A stretch of DNA of 64,000 nt, taken from positions 96,589-160,588 of the forward strand of contig CAWCPM010000013.1 of the NCBI GenBank assembly GCA_963797565.1, in the 5' to 3' direction. Origin of the DNA: JAICYJ01 sp963797565 (lineage in GTDB: Bacteria > Actinomycetota > Thermoleophilia > Gaiellales > JAICJC01). The notes beneath the pieces are model-generated. The model was not told where the DNA came from, ran no database searches, and saw only the letters and a list, made by a program, of their open reading frames with translations. Positions 36,141-44,829 of the stretch are shown here, one piece after another. Positions within the stretch are counted from its first letter, which is position 1. Each line of letters opens with the position of its first letter. The position numbers and the translations under genes were made by a program.

Positions 36141-36812
36141 GTGGCGCGGGCGGAGTTTCAGCACGAGCTGAATGAGGTCGAGGCACTCCTGCAGGACGAG
36201 GCTCGCCTGTGTCGGGACTCGTTGACGACGGTCATCGATGCGTTGCTGCGTCGCGACGACGAGCAGGCCCGGCACGTGATCGCCTCCGATCACGGGATCG
36301 ACAGCATCAACATCCGGATCGAGTCGGCGATCGAATCGCTGCTGGCCAGGCAGTCGCCGGTGGCCGTCGATCTGCGACTCGTGATCAGCATGATCCACCT
36401 CAACCTCCACCTGGAGCGGATCGGCGACCAGTGCGTGAACATCGCAAAGTTGTCATTGCTGATGGGCCCTGCGAGCCTCCACGGCGAACTCGCACTCGAC
36501 CTGCAGATCATGGCGTCACAGGCCGACGAGATGATCCAGGTCGCGATGCGGGCGTTCGGCGCCCGTGATCTGCCCAGCGCCGAGTCACTCGTCCAGATGG
36601 ACCAGGTCATCAACAAGACGAACTACGGGCTCGCGCGAAACATCGTCACGAGCGTCGGAGACGCCGAGGTTGGCCTGTTCGTGATCGTGATCGGCCGCTG
36701 TCTGGAGCGCGTCGGAGACAACGCCGTCGACATCGGCGAGCGAACCGCCTATCTCGTGTCCGGCGAGATGCGGGAGTTCACCGACGCATCCCAGGACTTC
36801 GCACTCGAGTAA
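36141..36812 (+). CDS. phoU: Phosphate-specific transport regulator PhoU (copy 1)
   Basis: The 223-residue all-helical protein consists of two PhoU repeats. The metal-binding signatures are NIRIESAIESLLARQSPVAVDLR with HLNLHLERIGDQCVNIA in the first half, and IGRCLERVGDNAVDIGERTA in the second. PhoU couples the Pst transporter to the PhoR kinase and limits phosphate uptake. GTG 36141 is chosen because it lies 6 bp after TATACT and the homology begins there. It converges on pstB with a 14-bp gap. A second phoU lies on the other side of the pst operon. Confidence 0.92.
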   Translation: MARAEFQHELNEVEALLQDEARLCRDSLTTVIDALLRRDDEQARHVIASDHGIDSINIRIESAIESLLARQSPVAVDLRLVISMIHLNLHLERIGDQCVNIAKLSLLMGPASLHGELALDLQIMASQADEMIQVAMRAFGARDLPSAESLVQMDQVINKTNYGLARNIVTSVGDAEVGLFVIVIGRCLERVGDNAVDIGERTAYLVSGEMREFTDASQDFALE

Positions 36813-36826
36813 CGGGGCAGAAACGG

Positions 36827-37804
36827 CTAGCCGAATCGGCCGGTGACGTACGCCTCGGTGCGCGGATCAGAAGGACGGATGAACAGGTTCGAGGTGGGCC
36901 CTGATTCGACCAGGACTCCGCTGCGGTTGCCGGCCTCGTCCGCGTCGACACTGAAGAAGGCGGTCATGTCGGCGACACGGGCTGCCTGCTGCATGTTGTG
37001 GGTGACGATCACGATCGTGTAGTTGGCCTTGAGCACGCCGACCAGCTCCTCGATGGCGAGCGTCGCCACCGGGTCGAGCGCCGAGGCCGGTTCATCCATC
37101 AGGATCACGTCGGGTTCGATGGCCAATGCCCGCGCGATACAGAGCCGCTGCTGCTGCCCGCCGGAGAGCGACAGCGCGCTCTGCTTGAGGCGGTCCTTGA
37201 CCTCGTCCCACAGCGCCGCATGGCGCAGGGCGTTCTCCACGCGATCGCTGAGGTCGTCCTTCATCCCGTGGATCCGGAGGCCGAACGCGACGTTGTCGTA
37301 GATCGACTTGGGGAATGGATTGGGTCGCTGAAACACCATCCCGATGCGACGGCGCACCTCGACCGCGTCGACACCGGCTCCGAACAGATCCTGCCCGTGG
37401 TAGGTGATCGTTCCTGCCACCTCGGCGCCCTGAATGAGATCGTTCATCCTGTTCATGCTGCGAAGCAGCGTGGTCTTTCCACAGCCGGACGGGCCGATGA
37501 ACGCCGTCGCGAGGTTCTCGTGGATGTCGAAGGCGACGTCGCGGATCGCCACCGTTCCGCTGTAGCTCACAGACACATCGTCAAGGCCGAACACGACTCG
37601 CCGGCCGTCCTGTGGCGACGAGCCATGCTCACCCGCCATCTCGGCGAGCTTCGCCTGCGACCGCGCCAGCGCCAACCCCGGCTCGCCGACCACGTCGGCT
37701 TCAGGACTCTTGGACTCGGAGACGTCGTCGCTCATGCTGTCAATGATGCCTGACTTATCACTGGTGTGCATACTTTCGCCCGCCTTCGCGGTTGTGTCGA
37801 TCAT
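36827..37804 (-). CDS. pstB: Phosphate ABC transporter ATPase PstB
   Basis: The 325-residue protein has a Walker A motif IGPSGCGKTTLLRSMNRMND, signature LSLSGGQQQRLCIARALA and Walker B VILMDEPASALDP, all typical of PstB. Residues 1 to about 70 are an extra acidic, low-complexity N-terminus not usual in the family (normally about 250-260 residues). A start at the internal ATG 37735 would shorten it by 23. It energises phosphate import with PstA and PstC. The gap to pstA is 12 bp. Confidence 0.95.
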   Translation of the reverse strand: MIDTTAKAGESMHTSDKSGIIDSMSDDVSESKSPEADVVGEPGLALARSQAKLAEMAGEHGSSPQDGRRVVFGLDDVSVSYSGTVAIRDVAFDIHENLATAFIGPSGCGKTTLLRSMNRMNDLIQGAEVAGTITYHGQDLFGAGVDAVEVRRRIGMVFQRPNPFPKSIYDNVAFGLRIHGMKDDLSDRVENALRHAALWDEVKDRLKQSALSLSGGQQQRLCIARALAIEPDVILMDEPASALDPVATLAIEELVGVLKANYTIVIVTHNMQQAARVADMTAFFSVDADEAGNRSGVLVESGPTSNLFIRPSDPRTEAYVTGRFG

Positions 37805-37816
37805 CGAAGCCCCCGG

Positions 37817-38710
37817 TCACCGAGCACGCTCGATCTGCCGTCTCGTCCTCGCCGAAAGCAGCCTGCCGACGATGCTTCCGATCAGCACCACGGCAATCAG
37901 CACCAGCGCTGCCGCCCACGCAACCTGCTGATCGTGTGCGTTTGGTGACTCTGAGCTGCTGAAGATGACGATCGGAAGCGTGGCCATCGCCTGCCGCGGG
38001 TCGGTCGTGACCACAGTGCTGACAAAGATCGAGCAGGTGAAGAGCAGCGGGGCCGTTTCGCCCGCCGCCCGCGCGACGGCAACGATGGTGGCCGTCACGA
38101 TCCCGCCAACGGCGGTGGGCAGAATCACCGTCAGGACGGTGCGCGTTCGTGAGGCGCCGAGGGCCATGCTGCCCTCGCGCAGCGTCGACGGCACGAGCAG
38201 CAGCACCTCCTCAGTTGCGCGCGCGATCAAGGGCAGCATGATGATCGCAAGGCCGAGTGCAGCCGCGAATCCGCTCTGGCCGCGGCCGACCACGACCAGA
38301 CTGAAGATGAACACGCCGATCACGATGGTGGGCACGCCGGCCAGCACGTTCAGCGTCAGCCGGATCGCTTCGGCCAACCGCTCGTGCGCGAACTCGGTGT
38401 TGAAGATCGCAAGCAGCACGCCGATCGGCAACGAGATGGCGGCGGCAATCAGGACGATGATCACCGTGCCGACGATCGCGTTTTCGATGCCGCCGCCGGA
38501 CTCGCCGAACGGCGCCGCGTTCTGGGTAAACAGATCGAGGTTCAGCGCGGGTAGGCCCTTCTTCGCGACCGAGATCAGTACGATCGCGAGCACGGCCACA
38601 GCGAGCAGCGCCGCGGCGGTGGCCAGGCCTTCCATGATCCGTCCGATCAGTTTCCGGCGACGGGCGCGCGGAGTCTGGGCGGTCAGGCTGACGTCACCTG
38701 CGGCGCTCAT
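37817..38710 (-). CDS. pstA: Phosphate ABC transporter permease PstA
   Basis: The 297-residue inner-membrane protein has about six transmembrane helices, including LLAVAVLAIVLISVAKKGL and IIVLIAAAISLPIGVLLAIF. The permease EAA-type loop around LREGSMALGASRTRTVLTV contacts PstB. It forms the phosphate channel with PstC. The start overlaps the pstC stop in ATGA, so expression is coupled. Confidence 0.93.
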   Translation of the reverse strand: MSAAGDVSLTAQTPRARRRKLIGRIMEGLATAAALLAVAVLAIVLISVAKKGLPALNLDLFTQNAAPFGESGGGIENAIVGTVIIVLIAAAISLPIGVLLAIFNTEFAHERLAEAIRLTLNVLAGVPTIVIGVFIFSLVVVGRGQSGFAAALGLAIIMLPLIARATEEVLLLVPSTLREGSMALGASRTRTVLTVILPTAVGGIVTATIVAVARAAGETAPLLFTCSIFVSTVVTTDPRQAMATLPIVIFSSSESPNAHDQQVAWAAALVLIAVVLIGSIVGRLLSARTRRQIERAR

Positions 38711-39669
38711 GGTGCCCCCAGCCTCCGCCGCATCCGGCGAACGATCAGGCTCGCGATCAGGTTGGTGATCAGGCTGATCACAAGCAGAATTACCGCCAGA
38801 TACGCAAGCGAAGCCTTCTGCAATGAAGTGGCTGCGCCTGAGTACTGGGCGGCGAGCCGTCCTGCGATGGTATCGGCGGGCGCGTAGAGGTTCTGCGGTC
38901 GCACCAGGGAGCCACCGATCACCTGTGTCACCGCGATCGCCTCACCGACCGCCCTGGCGAACCCGAGCATGGTGCCCGCAACCAGGCCGGCGCCGACCTG
39001 GGGCAGCGCCACTCGGCGCACCATCTCCCACCGCGTAGCACCGAGTGCCATTGCACCGGACTTGAGATCGCTGGGCACGCTCGCAAGCAGCTCGCGGCTG
39101 ATCGATGCCACGATCGGGACGATCATGATCGTCAGGATCAGACAGGCAGGGAGCAGCCCCACCGGGGATGGGTAACCATCCAGAAACGGGATGAAGCCCA
39201 GGTGAGAGATCATCCATGGTTCGATGTGGTCGTTGAGGAACGGCCCCATCACCACGATCCCCCAGAGGCCGAGCACGACGCTGGGGATCGCCGCGAGCAG
39301 CTCGACAAGCATGCCGACGGGCGTCCTCAGCACGCCCGGGGCAAGCTCCGTCAAGAACAACGCGATGGCGATCGCGATCGGCACGGCAATCAGGAGCGCG
39401 ATCAGCGAGGTCGCCAGGGTGCCCCAGATGAGATCGAGCGCCCCGAACTTGTCGGTCACGGCGTTCCATTCGGTGCCGGTCAGGAATCCGACTCCGAACT
39501 CGCTCATGGAGGGCCGCGCCAGGTCGACCACCTCGTATACCAGCAGCACCATCACGGCAGTCAGCACAAGTGCGGCCAGCGCGGTGATGACACGAAGCAT
39601 GCGATCGCCCAGCCGGCGGCGGAAGTTCCCGCTTGTGGAGAGGGCTTGAGGTGGGGCTTCGGCGGTCAT
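38707..39669 (-). CDS. pstC: Phosphate ABC transporter permease PstC
   Basis: The 320-residue permease has six predicted helices, with GTLATSLIALLIAVPIAIAI early. The EAA-like loop is SDLKSGAMALGATRWEMVRR. It pairs with PstA. It is separated from pstS by a 66-bp gap containing a large hairpin and overlaps pstA by 4 bp. Confidence 0.93.
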   Translation of the reverse strand: MTAEAPPQALSTSGNFRRRLGDRMLRVITALAALVLTAVMVLLVYEVVDLARPSMSEFGVGFLTGTEWNAVTDKFGALDLIWGTLATSLIALLIAVPIAIAIALFLTELAPGVLRTPVGMLVELLAAIPSVVLGLWGIVVMGPFLNDHIEPWMISHLGFIPFLDGYPSPVGLLPACLILTIMIVPIVASISRELLASVPSDLKSGAMALGATRWEMVRRVALPQVGAGLVAGTMLGFARAVGEAIAVTQVIGGSLVRPQNLYAPADTIAGRLAAQYSGAATSLQKASLAYLAVILLVISLITNLIASLIVRRMRRRLGAP

Positions 39670-39684
39670 CAGTGAGTGAGACGC

Positions 39685-39722
39685 GTGAGCGCCGGCACCG
39701 GCCAGGCGGTGTCGGCGCTCAC
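39685..39722 (-). terminator. Intercistronic hairpin between pstS and pstC
   Basis: A stem of 15 pairs (10 perfect GTGAGCGCCG/CGGCGCTCAC pairs, a G-T wobble and 4 more) closes an 8-nt loop. It lies 13 bp after the pstS stop and 15 bp before the pstC start. It probably acts as a partial terminator or mRNA-end stabiliser, giving more binding protein than permease. There is no U-run directly after it on the minus strand. Confidence 0.65.
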
Positions 39723-39735
39723 GTTTTCGTCCATC

Positions 39736-40809
39736 TTACGAGTGGATCTTCGCGATCAGTGTCTTGGCGCTTGTTGCAACCGCTGACGGAAGCGCCGGAT
39801 ACGCGGGCGGGCCGAATGCCTGACCCGTGGGTCCGACCGCGTAGTTGAGGAACGCCTTCAAGACCGACGCCTTCGGAGAGGTCTCCGGCACGATCACGTA
39901 GGTGTACGAGGACAACGGATAGGCGTCGGCAGCCGATGCCGGTGGGTTGACCAGCTTGATCGTGCCGTCCGGGCGTGTCGTCCCGACCGCGGCGGCCGCG
40001 AGAATCGCCTTCTCGGTCGGCGACTCGTAGTTGCCGGCCGCGTTGGCGATCAGCGCAGCGTTGAGGTGGTCGGCGGCCACGTACGACACCTCGCTGTACG
40101 TGATCGCACCATCGGTCGCCTGCATCGCTGCGATCACTCCCGAGCTGTGCTCAGCGCCGGTGCCCGTGGGGAACGTGGGCTGGGTCGACGCTCCGACTTT
40201 GCTGGCCCAATCCGAGCTGACAGCGGACAGGTAATCGGTCAGTACGAAGCTGGTGCCGGAGCCGTCGCTGCGGTAGATCGGCGTGATGTGCGTGCTGGGC
40301 AGGCTCACGCCGGGGTTCAAATTCGCGATTGCTGGGTCATTCCACGAGCTGATGTTGCCCAGGTAGATATCAGCGAGAACCGGGCCGGTCAACTTGAGAT
40401 TGTTGGGCACGCCCTTGACGTTGTACTCAACCGACACTCCGCCCAGCGCCCACGGAATCTGCAGGCAGCTCTTGCAGGCTGTCGCCTGATCCGACGTCAT
40501 CGGGGCGTCGCTGGCACCGAAGTCCACCGTTCGGGCCGTGATCTGGTCGATACCGCCGCCGCTACCGATGGCGCCGTAGGTGACGGTGACGGCGGCCGGG
40601 GTCTTCACGTAGGCACCCGCCCAGCTCTGTACCAGCGGCGCCACGAAGGTGCTCCCTGCACCGACCAGAACCTTGCTTGTGCTGCTCCCACCACCCGAGC
40701 TCGAGCCGCTGCTGCCGGACGATCCACACGCGGCCGCCAGGGCCACAAGAGCCAGCGTCACACCCAACGCGGCGGTCTTCTTCACTGTCTGCATCCCATT
40801 CATCTCCAT
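39736..40809 (-). CDS. pstS: Phosphate-binding lipoprotein PstS
   Basis: The product is up to 357 residues. The signal peptide TAALGVTLALVALAAAC ends in a lipobox and is followed by a Gly/Ser linker. The ligand-binding domain begins LVGAGSTFVAPLVQSW and includes TYGAIGSGGGIDQITARTV and YRSDGSGTSFVLTDYL, both classic PstS phosphate-contact segments. The start may be the ATG at 40794 (MQTVKKTAALG), 9 bases after GGAG, rather than 40809. It delivers phosphate to PstCA. A PHO box lies 54-86 bp upstream of the first ATG. Confidence 0.93.
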   Translation of the reverse strand: MEMNGMQTVKKTAALGVTLALVALAAACGSSGSSGSSSGGGSSTSKVLVGAGSTFVAPLVQSWAGAYVKTPAAVTVTYGAIGSGGGIDQITARTVDFGASDAPMTSDQATACKSCLQIPWALGGVSVEYNVKGVPNNLKLTGPVLADIYLGNISSWNDPAIANLNPGVSLPSTHITPIYRSDGSGTSFVLTDYLSAVSSDWASKVGASTQPTFPTGTGAEHSSGVIAAMQATDGAITYSEVSYVAADHLNAALIANAAGNYESPTEKAILAAAAVGTTRPDGTIKLVNPPASAADAYPLSSYTYVIVPETSPKASVLKAFLNYAVGPTGQAFGPPAYPALPSAVATSAKTLIAKIHS

Positions 40810-40862
40810 GTCGATGGCCTCTGGCGGCAGGATCGGTCAACGGGTCTGCAGGCGGGGGTTCA

Positions 40863-40895
40863 GAATGGTGGCCGTTTGGTGAAGATACGGTGAAC
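40863..40895 (-). promoter_or_regulatory. PHO box (PhoP operator) upstream of pstS
   Basis: On the minus strand three 11-nt direct repeats read GTTCACCGTAT, CTTCACCAAAC and GGCCACCATTC. This matches the Streptomyces PHO-box layout: 7 conserved bases GTTCACC plus 4 variable bases, in tandem. It is 5' of pstS and between pstS and the divergent phoU2. It predicts PhoP-activated pst expression under phosphate starvation. No phoR or phoP gene is in the window. Confidence 0.75.
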
Positions 40896-40945
40896 TGCGC
40901 TTGAGTTGGGACAACTCGGGGCATGGTTCTGCCAGACTCTCAGCC

Positions 40946-41626
40946 ATGCCGAGCACACGACAATCCTTCCAACAGCAGCTCGATCTCGTCGAAGAAGAGC
41001 TGCAGAACCATGGCCGCCTGGTGCTGCGTGCACTCGATCGCTCAGTACAGGCGCTGATGGCCGGCGATGAACAGCTGGCCGACATGGTGATCGCTGCGGA
41101 CGACGAGAACGACGCCTCCTACATTCGCATCGAGGAGGAGGTGGAGCGGATGCTGGCACTGCAGACGCCGGTGGCCACCGACCTGCGGCTGATCCTCGCC
41201 GTTCTGCACGTAAACCTGCACCTCGAGCGGATGGGCGACCAGTGCGTCAACATCGCCAAGCTGACCAAGCTGACGCTGGGGCTGGTGATCGCGTCGGAGC
41301 TGCTGGAGTCGTTCCAGAAGATGGGCGAGCAGGCGGAGGCGATGACGGCCGAGGCGATGGCGGCCTTTGCCGAGCGCAACGTGGAGCGGGCCGAGCGGCT
41401 GGTGATCATGGATTCCGTGATCAACGCGGAGAACCGCGACCTGTCGCGGCGGATCATGGCACTGGGCGGTGACGAGCGGATGCGCGAGGCGGGCTTGCGC
41501 GCGATCCTGATCTCACGCTGCATGGAGCGGATCGGTGACAACGCGGTCGACATTGGCGAGCGCGTGGCCTATCTGGCGTCGGGCGAGTTCCGCGAGTTCA
41601 CGGACGCCAGCCACCCCGGGGAATGA
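40946..41626 (+). CDS. phoU: Phosphate-specific transport regulator PhoU (copy 2)
   Basis: The 226-residue protein has the same two-repeat structure as copy 1: YIRIEEEVERMLALQTPVAT with NLHLERMGDQCVNIAKL, and LISRCMERIGDNAVDIGERV. It is clearly a paralog of the gene at 36141 (shared HLNLHLER/VNLHLER and GDNAVDIGER), not identical. ATG 40946 is 7 bp after CAGACT (40933-40938), again leaderless-like. It is divergent from pstS and shares the intergenic region holding the PHO box. Confidence 0.92.
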   Translation: MPSTRQSFQQQLDLVEEELQNHGRLVLRALDRSVQALMAGDEQLADMVIAADDENDASYIRIEEEVERMLALQTPVATDLRLILAVLHVNLHLERMGDQCVNIAKLTKLTLGLVIASELLESFQKMGEQAEAMTAEAMAAFAERNVERAERLVIMDSVINAENRDLSRRIMALGGDERMREAGLRAILISRCMERIGDNAVDIGERVAYLASGEFREFTDASHPGE

Positions 41627-41674
41627 TCGCAATAGCCGCCGGCGGCGGCGAATGCGCACTGACTGAAGGGGAGC

Positions 41675-41716
41675 CTGCCCGACAGTGGCAGCCTTCCCGC
41701 CTCGGCTACTCGAGGC
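41675..41716. terminator. Two small hairpins between convergent phoU2 and pgl
   Basis: CTGCC-cgacagt-GGCAG (41675-41691) and GCCTCG-gctact-CGAGGC (41699-41716) lie in the 109-bp gap between the converging stops. They are short stems without U-runs, so the call rests mainly on position. Confidence 0.4.
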
Positions 41717-41735
41717 GCCCGAGTGGCCGGCAGGG

Positions 41736-42404
41736 TCAGGCTGAAGCGAGACCCTTTGCTGCCTCGTCCAGCAGCCACTCCGCGCCCTGCACCATTCCCG
41801 CGGGCAGCTGCTCGCCACCCTCGATGCGCCGGATCGCGTCGGCCTTGGCCGCGCCGGCGACCAGGAACACGGTGCGCCTGGCCGCGTCCAGCGCCGGCAG
41901 CGTCAGCGTCAGGCGCGACATGTCCTGCACCACATCCGGGGGCGCGATCACCCAGCGCTCAGACTCCAGCAGCGACACCGACCCGGGGAACAGCGAGGCC
42001 GTGTGCCCGTCGTCCCCCATCCCCAGCATCAGCAGGTCGAAGCGCGGCGCCTCGCCGAAGAACGCGCGCAGCAGGCCCTCGTACTGGTCGGCATCGGTGA
42101 GGGGATGGATCTGGCCGGCGGGGATCGGCACGTGGTCGAGCAGCGACTCGCGTGCGTTGAAGTAGTTCGACCGGGGATCATCCAGCGGCACGTGCCGCTC
42201 ATCCCCGAAGAACACGTGCCAGCGCGACCAGTCCGCGCGGCCGCGGAACTCGTCGGACGCCAGCAGCCGGTGTGTCGCCTGCGGCGTGGAGCCTCCGGTC
42301 AGGCAGATGGCGAACCGCTCGCCGGCAGCGGCCTCGGCCTCGAGCACGAGCTCCGCCGCAGCCCGCGCCAGCGCCGCAGCGTCGGCCAGCACGCGCGCGT
42401 TCAT
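41736..42404 (-). CDS. pgl: 6-phosphogluconolactonase
   Basis: The 222-residue protein of the NagB/Pgl fold has FAICLTGGSTPQATHRLL, WHVFFGDERHVPLDDPRSN and LLMLGMGDDGHTASLFPGS. It hydrolyses 6-phosphoglucono-lactone, the product of Zwf. The start at 42404 overlaps the opcA stop in ATGA. It is the last gene of the tkt-tal-gnd-zwf-opcA-pgl cluster. Confidence 0.93.
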   Translation of the reverse strand: MNARVLADAAALARAAAELVLEAEAAAGERFAICLTGGSTPQATHRLLASDEFRGRADWSRWHVFFGDERHVPLDDPRSNYFNARESLLDHVPIPAGQIHPLTDADQYEGLLRAFFGEAPRFDLLMLGMGDDGHTASLFPGSVSLLESERWVIAPPDVVQDMSRLTLTLPALDAARRTVFLVAGAAKADAIRRIEGGEQLPAGMVQGAEWLLDEAAKGLASA

Positions 42405-43315
42405 GCCGCCAGCGCTGCCGCCAGCGCATCCTCGAACGGCCGCTCGGCGCCCAGGCGGTCGAGCTCGCCCGCCAGCAGCAGTGCCACGGCAGAGCTGGGC
42501 AGGGCCACCGTCCGCGGCGCCAGCCCCGGCCCGCTGGCGGTGCCGTGCTCGTTTCGGCCGGAGCGCTCGACCAGGAACGACTCGTTGCCGCAGACCAGCC
42601 GCACCCGGTTGACACGGACGGCCCGCCGCGTCTGCAGCTCCACCTCCCGTTCCAGCCGCGAGCGCAGCCACCCGGCCAGCAGCGCCGACTGGTTGCGGGG
42701 ACCGCTCACCTCGACCGCGGCCAGATGATCGAGCAGCCGCCGCTGGCTGCGTCCGTCGAACAGCGCCGCGATCGCTTCCCGCCACGGGCCAGTGCGCACC
42801 CAGGCCAGGTCGACCAGTCCGGTCGCCATCGCGTCAACGCGGGCGACAGCGTCGATGCCGGCCTGATCGGAGTCGACGATCATCCGCGTCGTCATCTCGA
42901 TCATCTCGGCCAGCACCGCATCTCCCTCCGGGGGGAGCGCGCCCTGCCACCACAGGAACACCGGCAGGTCGGCCACCAGCAGCGACGTCACCGAGCTGGG
43001 CAGGGCAACACGGTTGCCGCGCAGCTCGACCAGCTCGTTGAACACCCCGCGCCCATGGTCGTTGCCGCTGTCGCTGGAGACGCGGGCGCGCGGGGTGCCC
43101 GTGGCCGGCATCACGATCATCGCGCGCAGCGGTCGGCTGGAGCCGATCCGTTCGAGCACGCGGTTGGCGATCTTGACGTGCTCGGCGTCGCCGCAGCGCA
43201 CCACCAGGTTGAGCGTGGTCGCCCGCACGCTGGCATGCCCGTCGCCGGCGCGGAGCGCGGCCAGCGCGCGCTCCACCTCGCTGACCCCGATCCACCCGCT
43301 CTGGTGCCTGCTCAC
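42401..43315 (-). CDS. opcA: Glucose-6-phosphate dehydrogenase assembly protein OpcA
   Basis: The 304-residue protein matches OpcA of actinobacteria and cyanobacteria by context and by ATTLNLVVRCGDAEHVKIAN, SLLVADLPVFLWWQGALP and GPRNQSALLAGWLRSRLERE. OpcA allosterically activates and stabilises Zwf. The GTG start at 43315 overlaps the zwf stop (GTGA); the longer open frame upstream is inside zwf. The zwf-opcA pair is typical of actinobacteria. Confidence 0.9.
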   Translation of the reverse strand: MSRHQSGWIGVSEVERALAALRAGDGHASVRATTLNLVVRCGDAEHVKIANRVLERIGSSRPLRAMIVMPATGTPRARVSSDSGNDHGRGVFNELVELRGNRVALPSSVTSLLVADLPVFLWWQGALPPEGDAVLAEMIEMTTRMIVDSDQAGIDAVARVDAMATGLVDLAWVRTGPWREAIAALFDGRSQRRLLDHLAAVEVSGPRNQSALLAGWLRSRLEREVELQTRRAVRVNRVRLVCGNESFLVERSGRNEHGTASGPGLAPRTVALPSSAVALLLAGELDRLGAERPFEDALAAALAA

Positions 43316-44829
43316 GGCCGCCTCCAGCGCCGCCCATCGCGTGCAAGCAGCTCGTCGGCGGCGTCCGGCCCCCAGGAGCCCGAGGCGTAGGCCTGAGGCT
43401 GCCCGGTCTGCCACTGCTCGATCAGCGGATCGCAGATCTCCCACGACCGCTCAACGCTGTCCTGCCGCGTGAACAGGGTGCTGTCGCCGCGGATCGCGTC
43501 CAGCAGCAGCGTCTCATAGGCCTCGGGCACGTCGGCCAGGAACGAGGAGCCGTACTGGAAATCCATGTTCACGCTGCGGATGGAGAGCGTCGGCGTCGGC
43601 GCCTTGGCTCCGAACCGCAGCGAGATGCCCTCGTCGGGCTGGATCCGCAGCACCAGCGAGTTGGCCTCGAGATGCTCCGCCGCCTCGCGCGAGAACGGCA
43701 GGTGCGGGGGCCGCTTGAACTGCACGGCCACCTCGGTCACGCGCTTGGCCAGGCGCTTTCCGGAGCGGATGTAGAAGGGCGTCCCGGCCCAGCGCCAGTT
43801 GTCGATCTCGAGCTTGGCGGCGATGTACGTTGGCGTGTTCGAGTCGGCCGGCACGTTCGGCTCCTGGTGGTAGTCGAGCACCTCCTCGCCGGCCACGTAG
43901 CCGCTGCCGTACTGGCCGCGCACCGAGTCGGAGAACACCATCGGCCGCGTCGCCCGCAGCGCCTTCGCCTTCTCGTCGCGAACGGACTCCGGCTCGAAGG
44001 CGGCGGGCGGCTCCATCGCCACCAGCGCCATCACCTGCAGCAGGTGGTTCTGGACGATGTCGCGGACGACGCCGGTCTCCTCGTAGAACGCGGCCCGGTG
44101 CTCGACGCCCAGCGACTCGGCCACCGTGATCTGCACGTGGTCGACGTACGAGTTGCTCCATATCGGCTCGAAGATGGCGTTGGCGAAACGGAACGCATAG
44201 ATGTTCTGGACGGTCTCCTTGCCCAGGTAGTGGTCGATCCGGTAGACCTGACGCTCGTGGAATGAGCGGTGCACGGTCTCGGCCAGAGCGCGGGCGCTCG
44301 GCAGGTCGTGGCCGAACGGCTTCTCGATCACGACCCGGACAAGGTCCGCGGGCCGGTTCAGCTTGGCCGCTCCCAGGCCCTTCACGATCACGGGGAAGAA
44401 GCTGGCCGGCGTGGACAGGTAGAACACGCGGTGCGCCCCGCCGCCGATCTGCTCGTCCAGCCCCTCGACCGTCCGGGCCAGGGCGTGGAAGTGCGCCGTA
44501 TCGTCGAAGCCGCCGGCGTGGTAGTGCAGCATCGAGGCAAACGCCGGCCAGAAGCGCTCGTCGATGGCCGTGCGCGAGTGGGCCTCGATGGCGGCCTTGG
44601 CGAAGCGGCGGAAGGCCTCTTCGCCCATGTCGGTGCGCGCATAGCCGATCACCCCGAACCGTGGTGGCAGCAGGCCCCGCTTGGCCAGGTTGTAGATGGC
44701 CGGCAGCAGCTTTCGCTGAGCCAGGTCACCGGTCGCGCCGAAGATCGTGAACAGCGCCGGCTCGCTGGCACCGCCGACCCGCAGGCCCTCACGCAGAGGG
44801 TTGTCCTCGGGCCGTGCGCGTCGGCTCAC
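43312..44829 (-). CDS. zwf: Glucose-6-phosphate 1-dehydrogenase
   Basis: The 505-residue protein has the cofactor motif FTIFGATGDLAQRKLLPAIY, the substrate motif EKPFGHDLPSA, the active-site signature YRIDHYLGKETVQNI and NHLLQVMALVAMEPP. It oxidises glucose 6-phosphate to the lactone with NAD(P). The start is GTG 44829, overlapping the gnd stop in GTGA; the ORF extends further only into gnd. Confidence 0.96.
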   Translation of the reverse strand: MSRRARPEDNPLREGLRVGGASEPALFTIFGATGDLAQRKLLPAIYNLAKRGLLPPRFGVIGYARTDMGEEAFRRFAKAAIEAHSRTAIDERFWPAFASMLHYHAGGFDDTAHFHALARTVEGLDEQIGGGAHRVFYLSTPASFFPVIVKGLGAAKLNRPADLVRVVIEKPFGHDLPSARALAETVHRSFHERQVYRIDHYLGKETVQNIYAFRFANAIFEPIWSNSYVDHVQITVAESLGVEHRAAFYEETGVVRDIVQNHLLQVMALVAMEPPAAFEPESVRDEKAKALRATRPMVFSDSVRGQYGSGYVAGEEVLDYHQEPNVPADSNTPTYIAAKLEIDNWRWAGTPFYIRSGKRLAKRVTEVAVQFKRPPHLPFSREAAEHLEANSLVLRIQPDEGISLRFGAKAPTPTLSIRSVNMDFQYGSSFLADVPEAYETLLLDAIRGDSTLFTRQDSVERSWEICDPLIEQWQTGQPQAYASGSWGPDAADELLARDGRRWRRP

